Positions 51,637 through 61,121 of a DNA stretch of 64,000 nucleotides are shown here, in pieces. The translations under genes and the position numbers were made by a program. Every line of letters begins with the position of its first letter. Positions within the stretch are counted from its first letter, which is position 1. Below the pieces are notes generated by a model, which was not told where the DNA came from, did no database searches, and saw only the letters and a list, made by a program, of their open reading frames with translations. The DNA is from Terriglobia bacterium (GTDB lineage Bacteria; Acidobacteriota; Terriglobia; Bryobacterales; Bryobacteraceae): positions 1 to 64,000 of the forward strand of contig JAIQFE010000021.1 of the NCBI GenBank assembly GCA_020073445.1, written 5' to 3'.

Positions 51637-52790
51637 AAATTGGGTTCATTTGTTCCGAGTATCCGCCGGGACCTCACGGCGGAATCGGCACGATGACGCA
51701 GATTCTCAGCCGGACTTTGGTTCAAGCCGGTCATGAAGTGCGCGTGGCGGGAATTTACGATAACCGATACACCGCGCCGAACTTCCAGGATGACCAGGGC
51801 GTGAAAATCTGGCGGCTCCGGGCTTCCGAGCGCCGTCTCGGCTGGATTCCGGCCCGCTATCGGCTTTTCCAGCTGGTCAACACCTGGGTGCGTGAGAAGA
51901 GCGTTGACGTGATCGAAGTGCCCGACTACCAGGGACTCGCGGCCGGCTGGGGACCTCTCGCCGCTCCGGTTGTCGCTCGCCTGCATGGTTCGGAGAGCTA
52001 CTTCGCCAAAGAATTGGGAGTGCCTGTACGACGGGGATCGTTCTGGATCGAACGTGCCTCGCTACGCCGTGTCGACTTCTGGTCGTCGGTGTGCCGGTAT
52101 ACGGCGGACAAGACCCGCGAACTTTTCCAACTGCGTTTCGCGCCGAGCGCGATTCTGTACAACCCTGTCGAGGTGCCCAGCGCACCGGCCCTTTCGCGCC
52201 GAAGGAATCAAGTGATTTTCAGCGGAACACTGACGCCGAAGAAAGGGATTGTTTCCCTGATCCACGCCTGGCCGATGGTAAAAGCCGCATGCCCGGATGC
52301 GGAATTGCACGTTTATGGGAAGGACGGGCGTGCGGATTCCGGCGGATCGATGTTGCAGGCATTGCAGGCCGAGCTGCCCAGCGCTGTACTGAATAGCGTC
52401 ACTTTTCATGGACACGTGACGCGCGAACGCCTGTTCGAAGTGTTTCGTTCGGCTGGACTGGCGGTGTTTCCATCGTACGCGGAGGCTTTCGCGATCGCTC
52501 CCCTGGAAGCGATGGCGTGCGGGTGCGCAACGATTTACAGCCAGCGCGGCAGCGGCCCTGAGCTGCTGGAGCAAGATAAGACCGGCCTGCTGGTGGATCC
52601 CGATCAGCCTGGCCAGATCGCCGAATCCATCATTCGAGCTCTTCGCGATGAGCGCTTTACCGAGCGGCTCGGTGCGGCCGGCCGGAAACTCGTCGAGGAA
52701 CGTTTTTCGCTGGCAGGCGCGCTCAAGCAAAATATCGCATTTTATGCCGAGTGCGTGGAACGATTTCGGCTAGCCCACTCTTTGTCTTAA
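51633..52790 (+). CDS. Family 4 glycosyltransferase (GT-B fold)
   Basis: 385 residues from GTG 51633. The N-terminal domain begins GFICSEYPPGPHGGIGTMTQIL, a typical GT4 opening with the Gly-rich loop. The C-terminal domain has FSGTLTPKKGIVSLI, AVFPSYAEAFAIAPLEAMACGCATIY with the EAF-type E-x7-E motif, and SGPELLEQDKTGLLVDPD. It would transfer one sugar in repeat-unit assembly; the donor is not predictable. Confidence 0.9.
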   Translation: MKIGFICSEYPPGPHGGIGTMTQILSRTLVQAGHEVRVAGIYDNRYTAPNFQDDQGVKIWRLRASERRLGWIPARYRLFQLVNTWVREKSVDVIEVPDYQGLAAGWGPLAAPVVARLHGSESYFAKELGVPVRRGSFWIERASLRRVDFWSSVCRYTADKTRELFQLRFAPSAILYNPVEVPSAPALSRRRNQVIFSGTLTPKKGIVSLIHAWPMVKAACPDAELHVYGKDGRADSGGSMLQALQAELPSAVLNSVTFHGHVTRERLFEVFRSAGLAVFPSYAEAFAIAPLEAMACGCATIYSQRGSGPELLEQDKTGLLVDPDQPGQIAESIIRALRDERFTERLGAAGRKLVEERFSLAGALKQNIAFYAECVERFRLAHSLS

Positions 52791-52796
52791 GTCGAC

Positions 52797-53720
52797 ATGA
52801 GATTTTCTATCGTTGTCTGCACATACGGTCGCGCACGCTCTCTGGAGCATCTGCTCGGCAGTTTGTCGGCGCAGACCTACCGCAACTTCGAAGTGTTAGT
52901 GGTCGACGGGAACCAGGACAGCTCGACGGTCCAGACAATCGTCGCGGCCTCAGATGGCGCCTTGGACGTCCGGCACATCCCTTCGCCGAAGGGTCTCACC
53001 CGGCAACGGAACGTCGGTATCGAGCAATCTCGCGGCGACGTGCTGTGTTTTTTGGATGACGACGTGACCATGGAAACGGACTTCCTTAGTCGCGTTAAGG
53101 GGATGCTGGAGACTTCCGGCATGCACGACGTTGGGGGGCTGACCGGCTACGATGTGCTGAATTATCCGAGTCCCGTGACGCTGCGTTGGAAACTGCGGTG
53201 GTTCTTGGGCGCTATTCCGAGCTTGAATCCAGGCGACGCGGACCACCTTGGCAGAGCGGTTCCCGTGAGCTTCATGACCCCCTACAGCGGATGCCGTTCC
53301 GTAAAGTGGCTCTCCGGATTCTGCATGATTTACCGCCGGACGGCAATCGGCGCTTTGAGATTCGACGAGAAGCTTCCGACTTACGGCGGAGAGGACAGGG
53401 ATTTTTCGGCCGTGATCGGCGGGCAATGGCGATTGCTGCTTTGCGGCGACCTTCATCTGCAACATCACTGCACCAAGGAAGGGCGGGATTCGGAAGTCGA
53501 TCGGGTGTTCGAAACCGGATTCGGCACGGGCCGCCGATTTGCGAAGTACGCGCGGACTCCGTGGGATTACGTCATCGTCGCTCGCAGTTTCCTGGGCGAC
53601 CTGGTGGTGGACATCCTTGCTTTTCTGGCTCACCCGTCGCGCTACTCATTCCTGACAACGTTCGCTCGAGTATCCGGATTCTTTCATGGTCTGACATCGT
53701 TAGAGACCGCACACAGTTGA
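52797..53720 (+). CDS. Family 2 glycosyltransferase
   Basis: 307 residues. It starts FSIVVCTYGRARSLEHLLGSL, with VLVVDGNQDSST, then FLDDDVTME as the DDD metal-binding motif near residue 85 and GGEDRDFSAVIGG as the acceptor-side GED motif. A hydrophobic segment at the C-terminus (LVVDILAFLAHPSRYSFL) may anchor it to the membrane. It lies seven bases before the Wzy-like gene. Confidence 0.88.
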   Translation: MRFSIVVCTYGRARSLEHLLGSLSAQTYRNFEVLVVDGNQDSSTVQTIVAASDGALDVRHIPSPKGLTRQRNVGIEQSRGDVLCFLDDDVTMETDFLSRVKGMLETSGMHDVGGLTGYDVLNYPSPVTLRWKLRWFLGAIPSLNPGDADHLGRAVPVSFMTPYSGCRSVKWLSGFCMIYRRTAIGALRFDEKLPTYGGEDRDFSAVIGGQWRLLLCGDLHLQHHCTKEGRDSEVDRVFETGFGTGRRFAKYARTPWDYVIVARSFLGDLVVDILAFLAHPSRYSFLTTFARVSGFFHGLTSLETAHS

Positions 53721-53727
53721 GTTTCTT

Positions 53728-55095
53728 GTGAGCACTGCTGCCATCACCGTACCTCCGCAGATCGGATTTCGAATGCGCTCCGTGGACCTCCACTGGGCCT
53801 TGCTGGCGCAATTGGCCGGTTGTGTCTTACCGGCGATGGCCGCTGTCTTCGTCGCCAAGCCACTGCTGGGCGCACAGTACACACTGGCCTCGTTGCTGGC
53901 CGTGCTCGGCTATCACGTGATGCGGCGTGACCGTTTTGCGTTTGGATGCATCGTTCTGGGATCGCTGCCAGTCTTGGCGCTCATGCGCGGCCTGTTCTTC
54001 TACTACGGCGAAGTCGCACTGTTGGGTGGAACGTGCCTGATGTGGCTGGCGTTGTCCCCGGAGCGGCTGGTTCACTTGTGGCGGGATCAGGCATGGCGAT
54101 GGATGACGGTCGGCCTGCTCGTATTCTGGTGGCTCTCGATGCTGATGACGGGATCCTACGCCACCAACCTTCGAAGCTTCGAAGTGATCTTGGGAAGTGC
54201 CTGCATCGTGCTGGTGGCGGAGCGGCGCTCCTATCTGGCGACGGCGCTTGTCGGCATGGTGATGTCCGCCGCAGCGCTGGGCTTTGGCCTTCTGCCCTAC
54301 GGGGACCGTTTAGGTCAGGGCGTCGTAGGCGAGACGAGTATCGGGAATCCCATCTTGTTAGGTATGCCTTGCGCTTTGCTCGTCGTGATTTCGCTGGCGG
54401 ATTCGGGACGCTGGATGCTGGTTGAGCGAAGGCTGGTGCTCAGGATTGTGTTTTGCCTGACGATGGCGGAGTTGCTGATTCTTTCCGGGTCGCGAGGAAG
54501 CTGGGTTGCGGCCTTGAGCGGCCTGATGGCGCTGATGGTCTTCAGCCGGCAAGATCGCAAGATCCTGCTGGTCGCCGTAGCGTGCGTGGCAGTAGTCGCT
54601 ACTCTGTGGCTCTCGACCGGACGCGGACAAAAGATCGCCCAACAGTTCGAAAAGACGGTGGATTCGGACAGAACCCTCGCGAATCGAACCAGCGGGCGTT
54701 CCGTGCAATGGAGCGTCATACCGCAGGTGTTCGCGGAATCTCCCATTTGGGGGTGGGGTCCCGGCAGCGGCAAAGACGTCGCCGCGATTTACACCGGCAG
54801 GCACCTCGGTTGGCACGCTCTCTATCTTCAAATGATCGGCGAAACGGGATTGATCGGAACGTCCTTGTTGTTTGTCTTCCTGGGCGCTCTGGTTGTCCGC
54901 GGTGTCCGGCACTGGAAGACATCGCACGAGATTGCGCCTTTGGCGAGCATCTTGACGTACATGGTGGTGGGCGCTTCGGTTTCGGGTCTGGATGCGATAT
55001 CGGGCGTCTTTGTCGGACTCGCGCTGCTGGCTGGAGATGTAGCCCCCCGGCTGGTGCTGGCGCAGGCACGCACCGCTTCCCGGAGGGCCGCATGA
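53728..55095 (+). CDS. O-antigen polymerase/ligase-like membrane protein (Wzy/WaaL type)
   Basis: 455 residues from GTG 53728, with about eleven to twelve membrane helices. The Wzy_C loop is visible: SRGSWVAALSGL, then NRTSGRSVQWSVIPQVFAESPIWGWGPGSGKDV and HLGWHALYLQMIGETGLIG with the conserved Arg and His residues. Unlike the copy at 18650 it has no TPR tail. In a Wzm/Wzt locus a polymerase is not needed, so it may ligate the glycan or polymerise a subset of units. The stop overlaps the next ATG by four bases. Confidence 0.85.
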   Translation: MSTAAITVPPQIGFRMRSVDLHWALLAQLAGCVLPAMAAVFVAKPLLGAQYTLASLLAVLGYHVMRRDRFAFGCIVLGSLPVLALMRGLFFYYGEVALLGGTCLMWLALSPERLVHLWRDQAWRWMTVGLLVFWWLSMLMTGSYATNLRSFEVILGSACIVLVAERRSYLATALVGMVMSAAALGFGLLPYGDRLGQGVVGETSIGNPILLGMPCALLVVISLADSGRWMLVERRLVLRIVFCLTMAELLILSGSRGSWVAALSGLMALMVFSRQDRKILLVAVACVAVVATLWLSTGRGQKIAQQFEKTVDSDRTLANRTSGRSVQWSVIPQVFAESPIWGWGPGSGKDVAAIYTGRHLGWHALYLQMIGETGLIGTSLLFVFLGALVVRGVRHWKTSHEIAPLASILTYMVVGASVSGLDAISGVFVGLALLAGDVAPRLVLAQARTASRRAA

Positions 55096-55985
55096 GTGCA
55101 ATTTCTGTAGCTCCCGCGACGGCTCAAGCGCTCGCTTGCTGGTGCCACCAAGGAGAGTGGCTGACTGAGTTCAGGACGAAGAGTTTCGGACTGTTGCGTT
55201 GCTCGGGGTGTGGCGGATATCGAATCGATCCTGCTCCGTTGCAGACTCCCGAGACCAGTGAGGAATTCTACACCGAGTATTATGCCCGCGAGGGCGTGAG
55301 CGAACTAGTCGCGAGCGCTGAACTGGAAAGATCCGCCTACTGGAGCGTGGTGAAGCAGGTTCCGTGCCTGCCACAAGCTGGAAGACGCGTGGCCGACGTC
55401 GGTTGCGGAGACGCTCATCTGTGCGCGCAGTTGCGTGACGCCGGGTGGCAGTCCGTGATTGGCGTAGACGTCTCACGGACTCGAATCGAACGTGCGAAGA
55501 AGCGCTATCCGGATAGTGACTTGTTCTTGGGGACTCTGGACGAAAGCATTTGCCAGCCAGGTTCACTCGATCTTATGGTGATGGACAGCGTCGTCGAACA
55601 TCTGGTGAATCCAGAAGAGGTGCTGGCCGGCCTGCGCAAGTTTCTCTCCGTGGAAGGCCATTTTGTCGCCCTCACACCGAATATGGATTCGGGTCATTTT
55701 GCCTTTCTCGGCAAGCGCTGGACAGGCATGCTGGCTCCGCACGCTCATATCTACTTGTTCACGGCGAACTCGCTCCGGCGTTTGCTGGAGCACGCGGGAT
55801 TCTCGGTGGTTACCACGGGCAGCATTCACGCCGCGCCCTATCTTCCATCGCAGTTCCTGAAACGGATCGCTTCGGGCGATGTCAAAGGCGCAATCTGGCG
55901 CGCGCATCAGGAAATCGGAGGCTGGTACGGCCGCCTGATCGGCCAGGGTCCGATGCTCTACGCCGTGGCGCGCAGGGGTCACTGA
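55092..55985 (+). CDS. Zinc-ribbon class I methyltransferase (C-methyltransferase-like)
   Basis: 297 residues from ATG 55092, which overlaps the previous stop; a longer reading frame through the Wzy gene is rejected. The N-terminus contains CWCHQGEW and LLRCSGCGGYRIDP, two Cys pairs as in zinc-ribbon-bearing sugar methyltransferases. Then come EFYTEYYARE, the SAM motif VADVGCGDAHLCAQL, MDSVVEHLVNP and LTPNMDSGHFAFLGKRWTG. This layout is widespread in polysaccharide clusters. The substrate is not known. Confidence 0.85.
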   Translation: MSAISVAPATAQALACWCHQGEWLTEFRTKSFGLLRCSGCGGYRIDPAPLQTPETSEEFYTEYYAREGVSELVASAELERSAYWSVVKQVPCLPQAGRRVADVGCGDAHLCAQLRDAGWQSVIGVDVSRTRIERAKKRYPDSDLFLGTLDESICQPGSLDLMVMDSVVEHLVNPEEVLAGLRKFLSVEGHFVALTPNMDSGHFAFLGKRWTGMLAPHAHIYLFTANSLRRLLEHAGFSVVTTGSIHAAPYLPSQFLKRIASGDVKGAIWRAHQEIGGWYGRLIGQGPMLYAVARRGH

Positions 55986-55987
55986 CG

Positions 55988-57169
55988 ATGCGACTGGGTG
56001 TGGTATCAAACGTGGTCCATTACGCTACCAGCGATGGCTTGCACGCCTATGGACCGTACGCGCGCGAGTTGGACATCTGGGCGGACCTCTTTGACGAAGT
56101 CACGATTCTGGGGCCCTGCCGCAATACGCGGCCGCCGGGGGATGCCGTCCCGTTCACGCGAAAGAACATTACCATCGTGCCGCAGAAAGAACGCGGCGGG
56201 GATTCCTTGAGCGCCAAGATTTCTTTGCTGATGTCGGTACCGGCGATGATGCAGGATCTGTTGCGAGGCATGGCCAACGTGGATGCGATTCACGTCCGCT
56301 GCCCGGGAAACCTGGGACTGCTCGGCGTGCTCCTTGGGCGGTTCGTGGCACGGAAAAGAATTGCCAAGTACGCAGGACAATGGACGCCCTATCCTGGCGA
56401 GCAACCAACAGTACGGTTGCAGCGCTGGTTACTGGGGTCAAGCTGGTGGGGAGCGCCGGTTACGGTGTACGGGAAGTGGGACCGTCAACCTTCTCACGTG
56501 ATTCCGTTCTTTACTTCCCTGATGGATGCGGATCACATGGGCCGGGCCCGGCTGGCTATTGCGCGGCGGGAACCGAGCGCCGAACTGCGCATCGTTTACC
56601 TGGGCCGGCTCACGACATCGAAGAACCTTGACGTGCTCCTGCGCGCGATCCAGAACGTGACGGCACAAGGGCTGCGAGTGCGATGCACGATCGTCGGCGA
56701 GGGTCCCGAACGACAGTCGCTGGAGCAACTCGCCATGGAGCTTTCACTGGCCAAGAACGTACGCTTCACCGGCGGAGTTCCACACGAAGAAACGTCCACG
56801 ATCCTCGAAGACGCCGACGTGCTGGTGCTGGTTTCGGAAACCGAAGGCTGGCCCAAGGCGCTTGCCGAAGCCATGGCGTTCGGTCTGGTGTGCATCGGCT
56901 CCGATCGTGGGTTGATCCCGCAAATGCTGGGGGAAGGCCGGGGAATCGTGGTTCCGCCGGGAGATGTGGATGCGCTCGCAAAGGAACTCGGACGAATCGC
57001 CCGAGACCCCGAACGTTGCCTCAGTATGCGCGGACGGGCCGCGGCGTGGGCCCAGCAATACAGTCTGGAAGGCCTGAGAGAAGCCCTGCGCTGCCTTCTG
57101 AATGAGCGCTGGGGCACGAACATTCCACCCGTAACCAGAACCGTTCGGGCGGTTGCAGGTAACCAATGA
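55988..57169 (+). CDS. Family 4 glycosyltransferase
   Basis: 393 residues from ATG 55988, two bases after the methyltransferase stop. The C-terminal donor domain is typical: RIVYLGRLTTSKNLDVLL, CTIVGEGPERQSLEQLA, VRFTGGVPHEE, then LVLVSETEGWPKALAEAMAFGLVCIGS with the E-x7-E motif, and GIVVPPGDVDALA. The N-terminal acceptor domain is less conserved. The start ATG of the next gene overlaps this stop by four bases. Confidence 0.9.
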   Translation: MRLGVVSNVVHYATSDGLHAYGPYARELDIWADLFDEVTILGPCRNTRPPGDAVPFTRKNITIVPQKERGGDSLSAKISLLMSVPAMMQDLLRGMANVDAIHVRCPGNLGLLGVLLGRFVARKRIAKYAGQWTPYPGEQPTVRLQRWLLGSSWWGAPVTVYGKWDRQPSHVIPFFTSLMDADHMGRARLAIARREPSAELRIVYLGRLTTSKNLDVLLRAIQNVTAQGLRVRCTIVGEGPERQSLEQLAMELSLAKNVRFTGGVPHEETSTILEDADVLVLVSETEGWPKALAEAMAFGLVCIGSDRGLIPQMLGEGRGIVVPPGDVDALAKELGRIARDPERCLSMRGRAAAWAQQYSLEGLREALRCLLNERWGTNIPPVTRTVRAVAGNQ

Positions 57170-58338
57170 ACGACGTAGCTAACGGCCAGAAATTGGGAGT
57201 GATGCACCTGGTAGATACGCTCGAGGTGGGCGGAGCAGAGCGCGTCGCCGTCACCTTGGTGAATCATCTTGATCCGAGCCGGTATCTTGCTCACCTATGC
57301 TCCACTCGCCGCGAGGGCCCGCTGGCATTCGCCGTGGACCGCAGCGTTCGCAGGCTGAAGCTGAATCGCCGCTGGCGGTTCGATGTCGGGCCGGTCTTCC
57401 GGCTGCAACGCTACATACAACGAAATCAAATCTCGATCCTGCACGCACACGGGTCCACGGTCTTTTTAGCGCGCCTTATCGGCATGTTTCCGCCGTATCC
57501 GGCAGTCATCTGGCATACGCATTACGGCCGCTTTGCCGTGGAGAACCGAAAAGCGCCGGCGTATGCCGCTGCGTCGCGCGGCATCCAGGGCGTGATTGTC
57601 GTCAATCGGGAATTGGGAGCGTGGTGCCAAGATACGCTGCACGTTCCCGCGGAACGGGTGTGGTACGTTCCCAATCCTGTCGCCGCGTGGAAGCCGGGTA
57701 AGGATGTTTCGCTGCCTGGAACTCAGGGGTCACGCATTGTCTGCCTTGCGAACATCCGGCCGGAGAAAGATCATCTCACGCTGGTTCGTTCGATGGCGCA
57801 AGTGGCCGCGGCGGTGCCCGAAGCGCATCTGATGCTGGTGGGTTCGGTCCGGGAACCCGAGCTTCTTGCCGCCGTGCAGTCCGAAATAAAGCGACTGAAT
57901 CTGACGAAGAACATTTCCTACCTGGGTTCTAGGCAGGACGCTGCGGATATCCTCGATGCCTGTGACGTCGGCGTGTTAAGTTCTGCGTCCGAGGGCCTTC
58001 CGATGGCCCTTCTGGAGTACGGCCGAGCAGGGCTGGCGGTGGTCGCGACAACGGTCGGCGAATGCGAAGAGGTGTTGGGCGGCGGCAGTGTCGGCATGCT
58101 GGTCAGACCCGGTTCCGATGAGGAACTGGCATCCGCGCTCATCACCCTGCTTCAGAATCCTCACCTGCGCGCGAGGCTCGGTGCAAGCTTCCGGCAACAC
58201 GTAGAAGACTCGTTCGATGCGACGAAAATCGCGGCCAGCATGGACGGAATCTATCAAACGGCGCTAGACGCCAAACGAGAGAACCAAGTGAGCACGAAGG
58301 TCGATCTCGGAACACAGACCAAGGCGGGACGGTCATGA
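57166..58338 (+). CDS. Family 4 glycosyltransferase
   Basis: 390 residues. The opening MHLVDTLEVGGAERVAVTLVNHL is the canonical GT4 Gly-Gly-Ala-Glu loop. The donor domain shows IVCLANIRPEKDHLTLVRSM, LMLVGSVREPELL, ISYLGSRQDAADIL and LSSASEGLPMALLEYGRAGLAVVAT with the E-x7-E spacing. It would add one sugar in the cytoplasm. Four-base overlaps on both sides show coupling with the flanking genes. Confidence 0.92.
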   Translation: MNDVANGQKLGVMHLVDTLEVGGAERVAVTLVNHLDPSRYLAHLCSTRREGPLAFAVDRSVRRLKLNRRWRFDVGPVFRLQRYIQRNQISILHAHGSTVFLARLIGMFPPYPAVIWHTHYGRFAVENRKAPAYAAASRGIQGVIVVNRELGAWCQDTLHVPAERVWYVPNPVAAWKPGKDVSLPGTQGSRIVCLANIRPEKDHLTLVRSMAQVAAAVPEAHLMLVGSVREPELLAAVQSEIKRLNLTKNISYLGSRQDAADILDACDVGVLSSASEGLPMALLEYGRAGLAVVATTVGECEEVLGGGSVGMLVRPGSDEELASALITLLQNPHLRARLGASFRQHVEDSFDATKIAASMDGIYQTALDAKRENQVSTKVDLGTQTKAGRS

Positions 58339-59063
58339 CGGCGATCATTCTGGCGGGCGGCAAAGGAACCAGGCTGAAGCCCTTCACCATCAGTATTCCC
58401 AAGCCGCTTCTGCCAGTCGGCGACTTGCCGATTCTGGAGATCCTGATTCGGCAACTGATCAATGCCGGCGTCAAGCGGATCGTTCTGACCCTGGGTCACA
58501 TGGCGCCTCTTTTCAAGGCGTATATCGGGAACGGCAACGGAACGCGCTGGGAGGTTCCGATCGATTGGTTGACCGAGAACGAACCCCTGGGCACGGCGGG
58601 TCCTTTGCGGTTGATCGAAAATCTCGATTCCGATTTTCTAGTAATGAACGGCGACCTTCTCTCCACGCTGGATTACGAGAACTTCTTCGCGCACCACGTG
58701 CGTAATCACGCTTCTGGCACCATCGCGGTTAACCGGCGCAAGGTGAATATCAACTACGGGGTAGTTGAGTCAACGCCCGACGGCACTCTGCTCGACTATC
58801 AGGAAAAGCCCACTCTGAGCTATTGCGTGAGCATGGGCATCAACGCGCTTTCGAGGGACAGCCTGCAGTTCATCCCGCCAACGGGCCGATTTGACATGCC
58901 CGATCTTATGCTCGCGATGCACCGCGCCGGCCGCAAAGTGCTGTGCTACGAAACGGATTGCTATTGGCAGGATATCGGCCGGATGGACGATTACGAGCAG
59001 GCCACCGTGGATTTCGAGCAGGATCCCTCGCGATTCCTGATGCAGAAGATTGTGGCGCGCTGA
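58335..59063 (+). CDS. Sugar-1-phosphate nucleotidyltransferase
   Basis: 242 residues. The nucleotide-binding signature is IILAGGKGTRLKPFTISIPKPLLPVGDLPILE at the N-terminus, with FLVMNGDLLS as the metal-binding Asp motif and YCVSMGINAL. The protein is short, lacking the left-handed helix domain of GlmU. Relatives include mannose-1-phosphate guanylyltransferases and the PtmE-type enzymes that make GDP-glucosamine for legionaminic acid. The base specificity cannot be read here. The next gene starts within this stop codon (TGATG). Confidence 0.88.
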   Translation: MTAIILAGGKGTRLKPFTISIPKPLLPVGDLPILEILIRQLINAGVKRIVLTLGHMAPLFKAYIGNGNGTRWEVPIDWLTENEPLGTAGPLRLIENLDSDFLVMNGDLLSTLDYENFFAHHVRNHASGTIAVNRRKVNINYGVVESTPDGTLLDYQEKPTLSYCVSMGINALSRDSLQFIPPTGRFDMPDLMLAMHRAGRKVLCYETDCYWQDIGRMDDYEQATVDFEQDPSRFLMQKIVAR

Positions 59064-60007
59064 TGCGAGCTTTGATTACAGGTGCGAGTGGTTTCTGCGC
59101 CAAACATCTTGCCGCGCTTCTGCGAGCGGAAGGCACGGTTCGAATCGCAGGTTCGGATATCACCGACCATTCGCCGAAGAACACCGCGATCGACGACTAT
59201 TATCGTGCTGACGTATCGGATCTGGACCAGATGGCCGGGTTGGTCAAAATGTTCCAGCCGGAGATGCTGTTTCATCTTGCGGGCACGGCGCTGGGATCGT
59301 CTGCATCCGCTCAGCAAGTCTCGCCCAGAAACACTTTCCTGGTGAACACGATGGGGGCGGTAAACGTACTTGAAGCGGTCCGGATGCATGCCCCGAACTG
59401 CAGAGTTCTATTAGTGGGATCGGCGGCCGAATACGGCAGCGTGCCGCAGCCGGAGCTGCCGGCCTCGGAAGAGCGGCTCTGCCGCCCCGTGGGAACGTAC
59501 GGCGCATCAAAGCTCGCCGCGACGTTGGCTGGCAAAGAATACGCCCAGAAATTCGGAATGAAAGTGGTGATGGCCCGACCCTTCAACATCATCGGACCGG
59601 GTATGCCGCGCGATCTGGTGGTCGGTGCCCTGGCGTCTCGTGCCAAGGAGGCGCTGGCCAGCTCGACCGATGCCGTCGTAAAAGCGGGCGATCTTTCGCC
59701 CGAACGGGACTTCATCGCGGTGGAAGATGTGGTGCGCGCGTACGTCCGGTTGCTGGAAGGAAATCACTGGGGCGAGGTGTTCAACGTCTGCTCCGGCCGG
59801 CCGCACTCGATCCAGCACGTCGCAGAGGTCCTGTTCTCGCATTCTCCGCGGCGCATTACTTTACAGACAGACAAATCTTTAGCGCAATCCTCGGTTCATT
59901 CGATGTATGGAAGCTTCGAAAAAGCACATCGTGCAATTGCCTTTACCCCGAACGTCAGCCTGGAATCTTCGCTCGCGGCCGTGTGGAGCACGGCCATGTC
60001 GGCTTAA
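59063..60007 (+). CDS. NAD(P)-dependent sugar epimerase/reductase (Rmd-like extended SDR)
   Basis: 314 residues from ATG 59063, sharing one base with the previous stop. The nucleotide-binding motif is ITGASGFCAKHLAALL at the N-terminus. The catalytic residues are in GTYGASKLAATLAGKEYA (Tyr-x3-Lys), and MARPFNIIGPGMP follows. The VMARPFNIIGPG segment resembles GDP-6-deoxy-mannose reductases (Rmd) and GDP-mannose dehydratases. Coupling to a nucleotidyltransferase supports a short pathway to an activated deoxy or modified sugar. The exact reaction is not assigned. Confidence 0.87.
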   Translation: MRALITGASGFCAKHLAALLRAEGTVRIAGSDITDHSPKNTAIDDYYRADVSDLDQMAGLVKMFQPEMLFHLAGTALGSSASAQQVSPRNTFLVNTMGAVNVLEAVRMHAPNCRVLLVGSAAEYGSVPQPELPASEERLCRPVGTYGASKLAATLAGKEYAQKFGMKVVMARPFNIIGPGMPRDLVVGALASRAKEALASSTDAVVKAGDLSPERDFIAVEDVVRAYVRLLEGNHWGEVFNVCSGRPHSIQHVAEVLFSHSPRRITLQTDKSLAQSSVHSMYGSFEKAHRAIAFTPNVSLESSLAAVWSTAMSA

Positions 60008-60011
60008 CTAA

Positions 60012-61121
60012 ATGCGACTCGCCATTCTTATGCCGTTGACGGTCACGTGGTCGCGAGAAGTCGCGGTCCAGCTCGCCGGCCTCGGCCACGAAGTTCACGC
60101 TATCGATTTCGAGCGCGAGGTGCATGGCAACTACCTTCGGGACCGTGAGGACATTCATGCTCCCGCGATCAATCGCCTCAAGCGGGCGATTGCCGGCATC
60201 CACACGATCCCGGGTAAGAGCGTTTCGCAGATGCGCTACGCGATGTACGCCCCGCGCCTGGCGAAAATATTCCGGGACATCAAAGCCGATACGTTGCTGA
60301 CGCTGTGGGGCGGCGGTTTCGCAGCGATCGCGTACCTCAGCGGAATCCGGCCGTACGCCGTGTTCGTCGGCGGCGGCGACATCCTGCGAGTTTCGGGGAT
60401 TCAGAAAGCCGTCAGCAAAAAGGCGCTGTCGAAAGCGTCGGTGGTCCTGGCGAATGGTGACTTCTTTGCCCGCCGAACGCAGGAATTCGCGCCCAATGCT
60501 TCCGTGGTGCCTCTGTACTATGGGATCGATCCATCCAGGTTTACGCCGGGCAATCCGCCGGCCAGCCCGGTGGTCATCCTCTGCACGCGCGGCTTTTCGA
60601 GGCCCTACAACAACGGATACGTGATTCAAGCGCTCGCCACTATGCCAGCGAATGTGCCCGACTTTCGGATGGTGTTCACGTCGGCTGGCGAGACCTTGGA
60701 GGAGACCAAGACGCTCGCGGATTCCATTCTGTCTTCCGAGATGCGTGCGCGGGTGAAATTCCTCAATGGCGTTACCGATGATGCGATGCTGGAGAATCTG
60801 CAACGGGCGCACGTTTATACGTCAGCTTCGTTGTACGACGGCACGTCAATTTCACTGCTCGAGGCTTTTTCCTGCGGACTGTTTCCCGTGGTTTCCGACA
60901 TTCCGGCAAATACGGAATGGATTCGCGACGGCGGCTGCGGCGGCACTCTGTTCCCGCTAAACGACGCGCCGGCGTACGGATGCGCGCTGGCTCAGGCGAT
61001 CCAAGATGCCGATGTGCGAGCGCGGGCAGCCGTGCAGAACCGTCAGGTAATTTTCGATCGAGCCGATAGCCGCAAGACCATCGCTAACTTGGCCTCGATA
61101 CTGAAGGGGGTCCGATCGTGA
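60012..61121 (+). CDS. Family 4-like glycosyltransferase
   Basis: 369 residues. The N-terminal domain (AILMPLTVTWSREVAVQLAGLGHEVHAIDFE) is a typical GT-B acceptor domain. The donor domain shows LYYGIDPSRFTPG, ILCTRGFSRPYNNGYVIQAL, VKFLNGVTDDAMLENLQRAHVY and DGTSISLLEAFSCGLFPVVSD with the conserved Glu. It would add a sugar during repeat-unit assembly. The stop overlaps the GTG of the next gene by four bases. Confidence 0.85.
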   Translation: MRLAILMPLTVTWSREVAVQLAGLGHEVHAIDFEREVHGNYLRDREDIHAPAINRLKRAIAGIHTIPGKSVSQMRYAMYAPRLAKIFRDIKADTLLTLWGGGFAAIAYLSGIRPYAVFVGGGDILRVSGIQKAVSKKALSKASVVLANGDFFARRTQEFAPNASVVPLYYGIDPSRFTPGNPPASPVVILCTRGFSRPYNNGYVIQALATMPANVPDFRMVFTSAGETLEETKTLADSILSSEMRARVKFLNGVTDDAMLENLQRAHVYTSASLYDGTSISLLEAFSCGLFPVVSDIPANTEWIRDGGCGGTLFPLNDAPAYGCALAQAIQDADVRARAAVQNRQVIFDRADSRKTIANLASILKGVRS

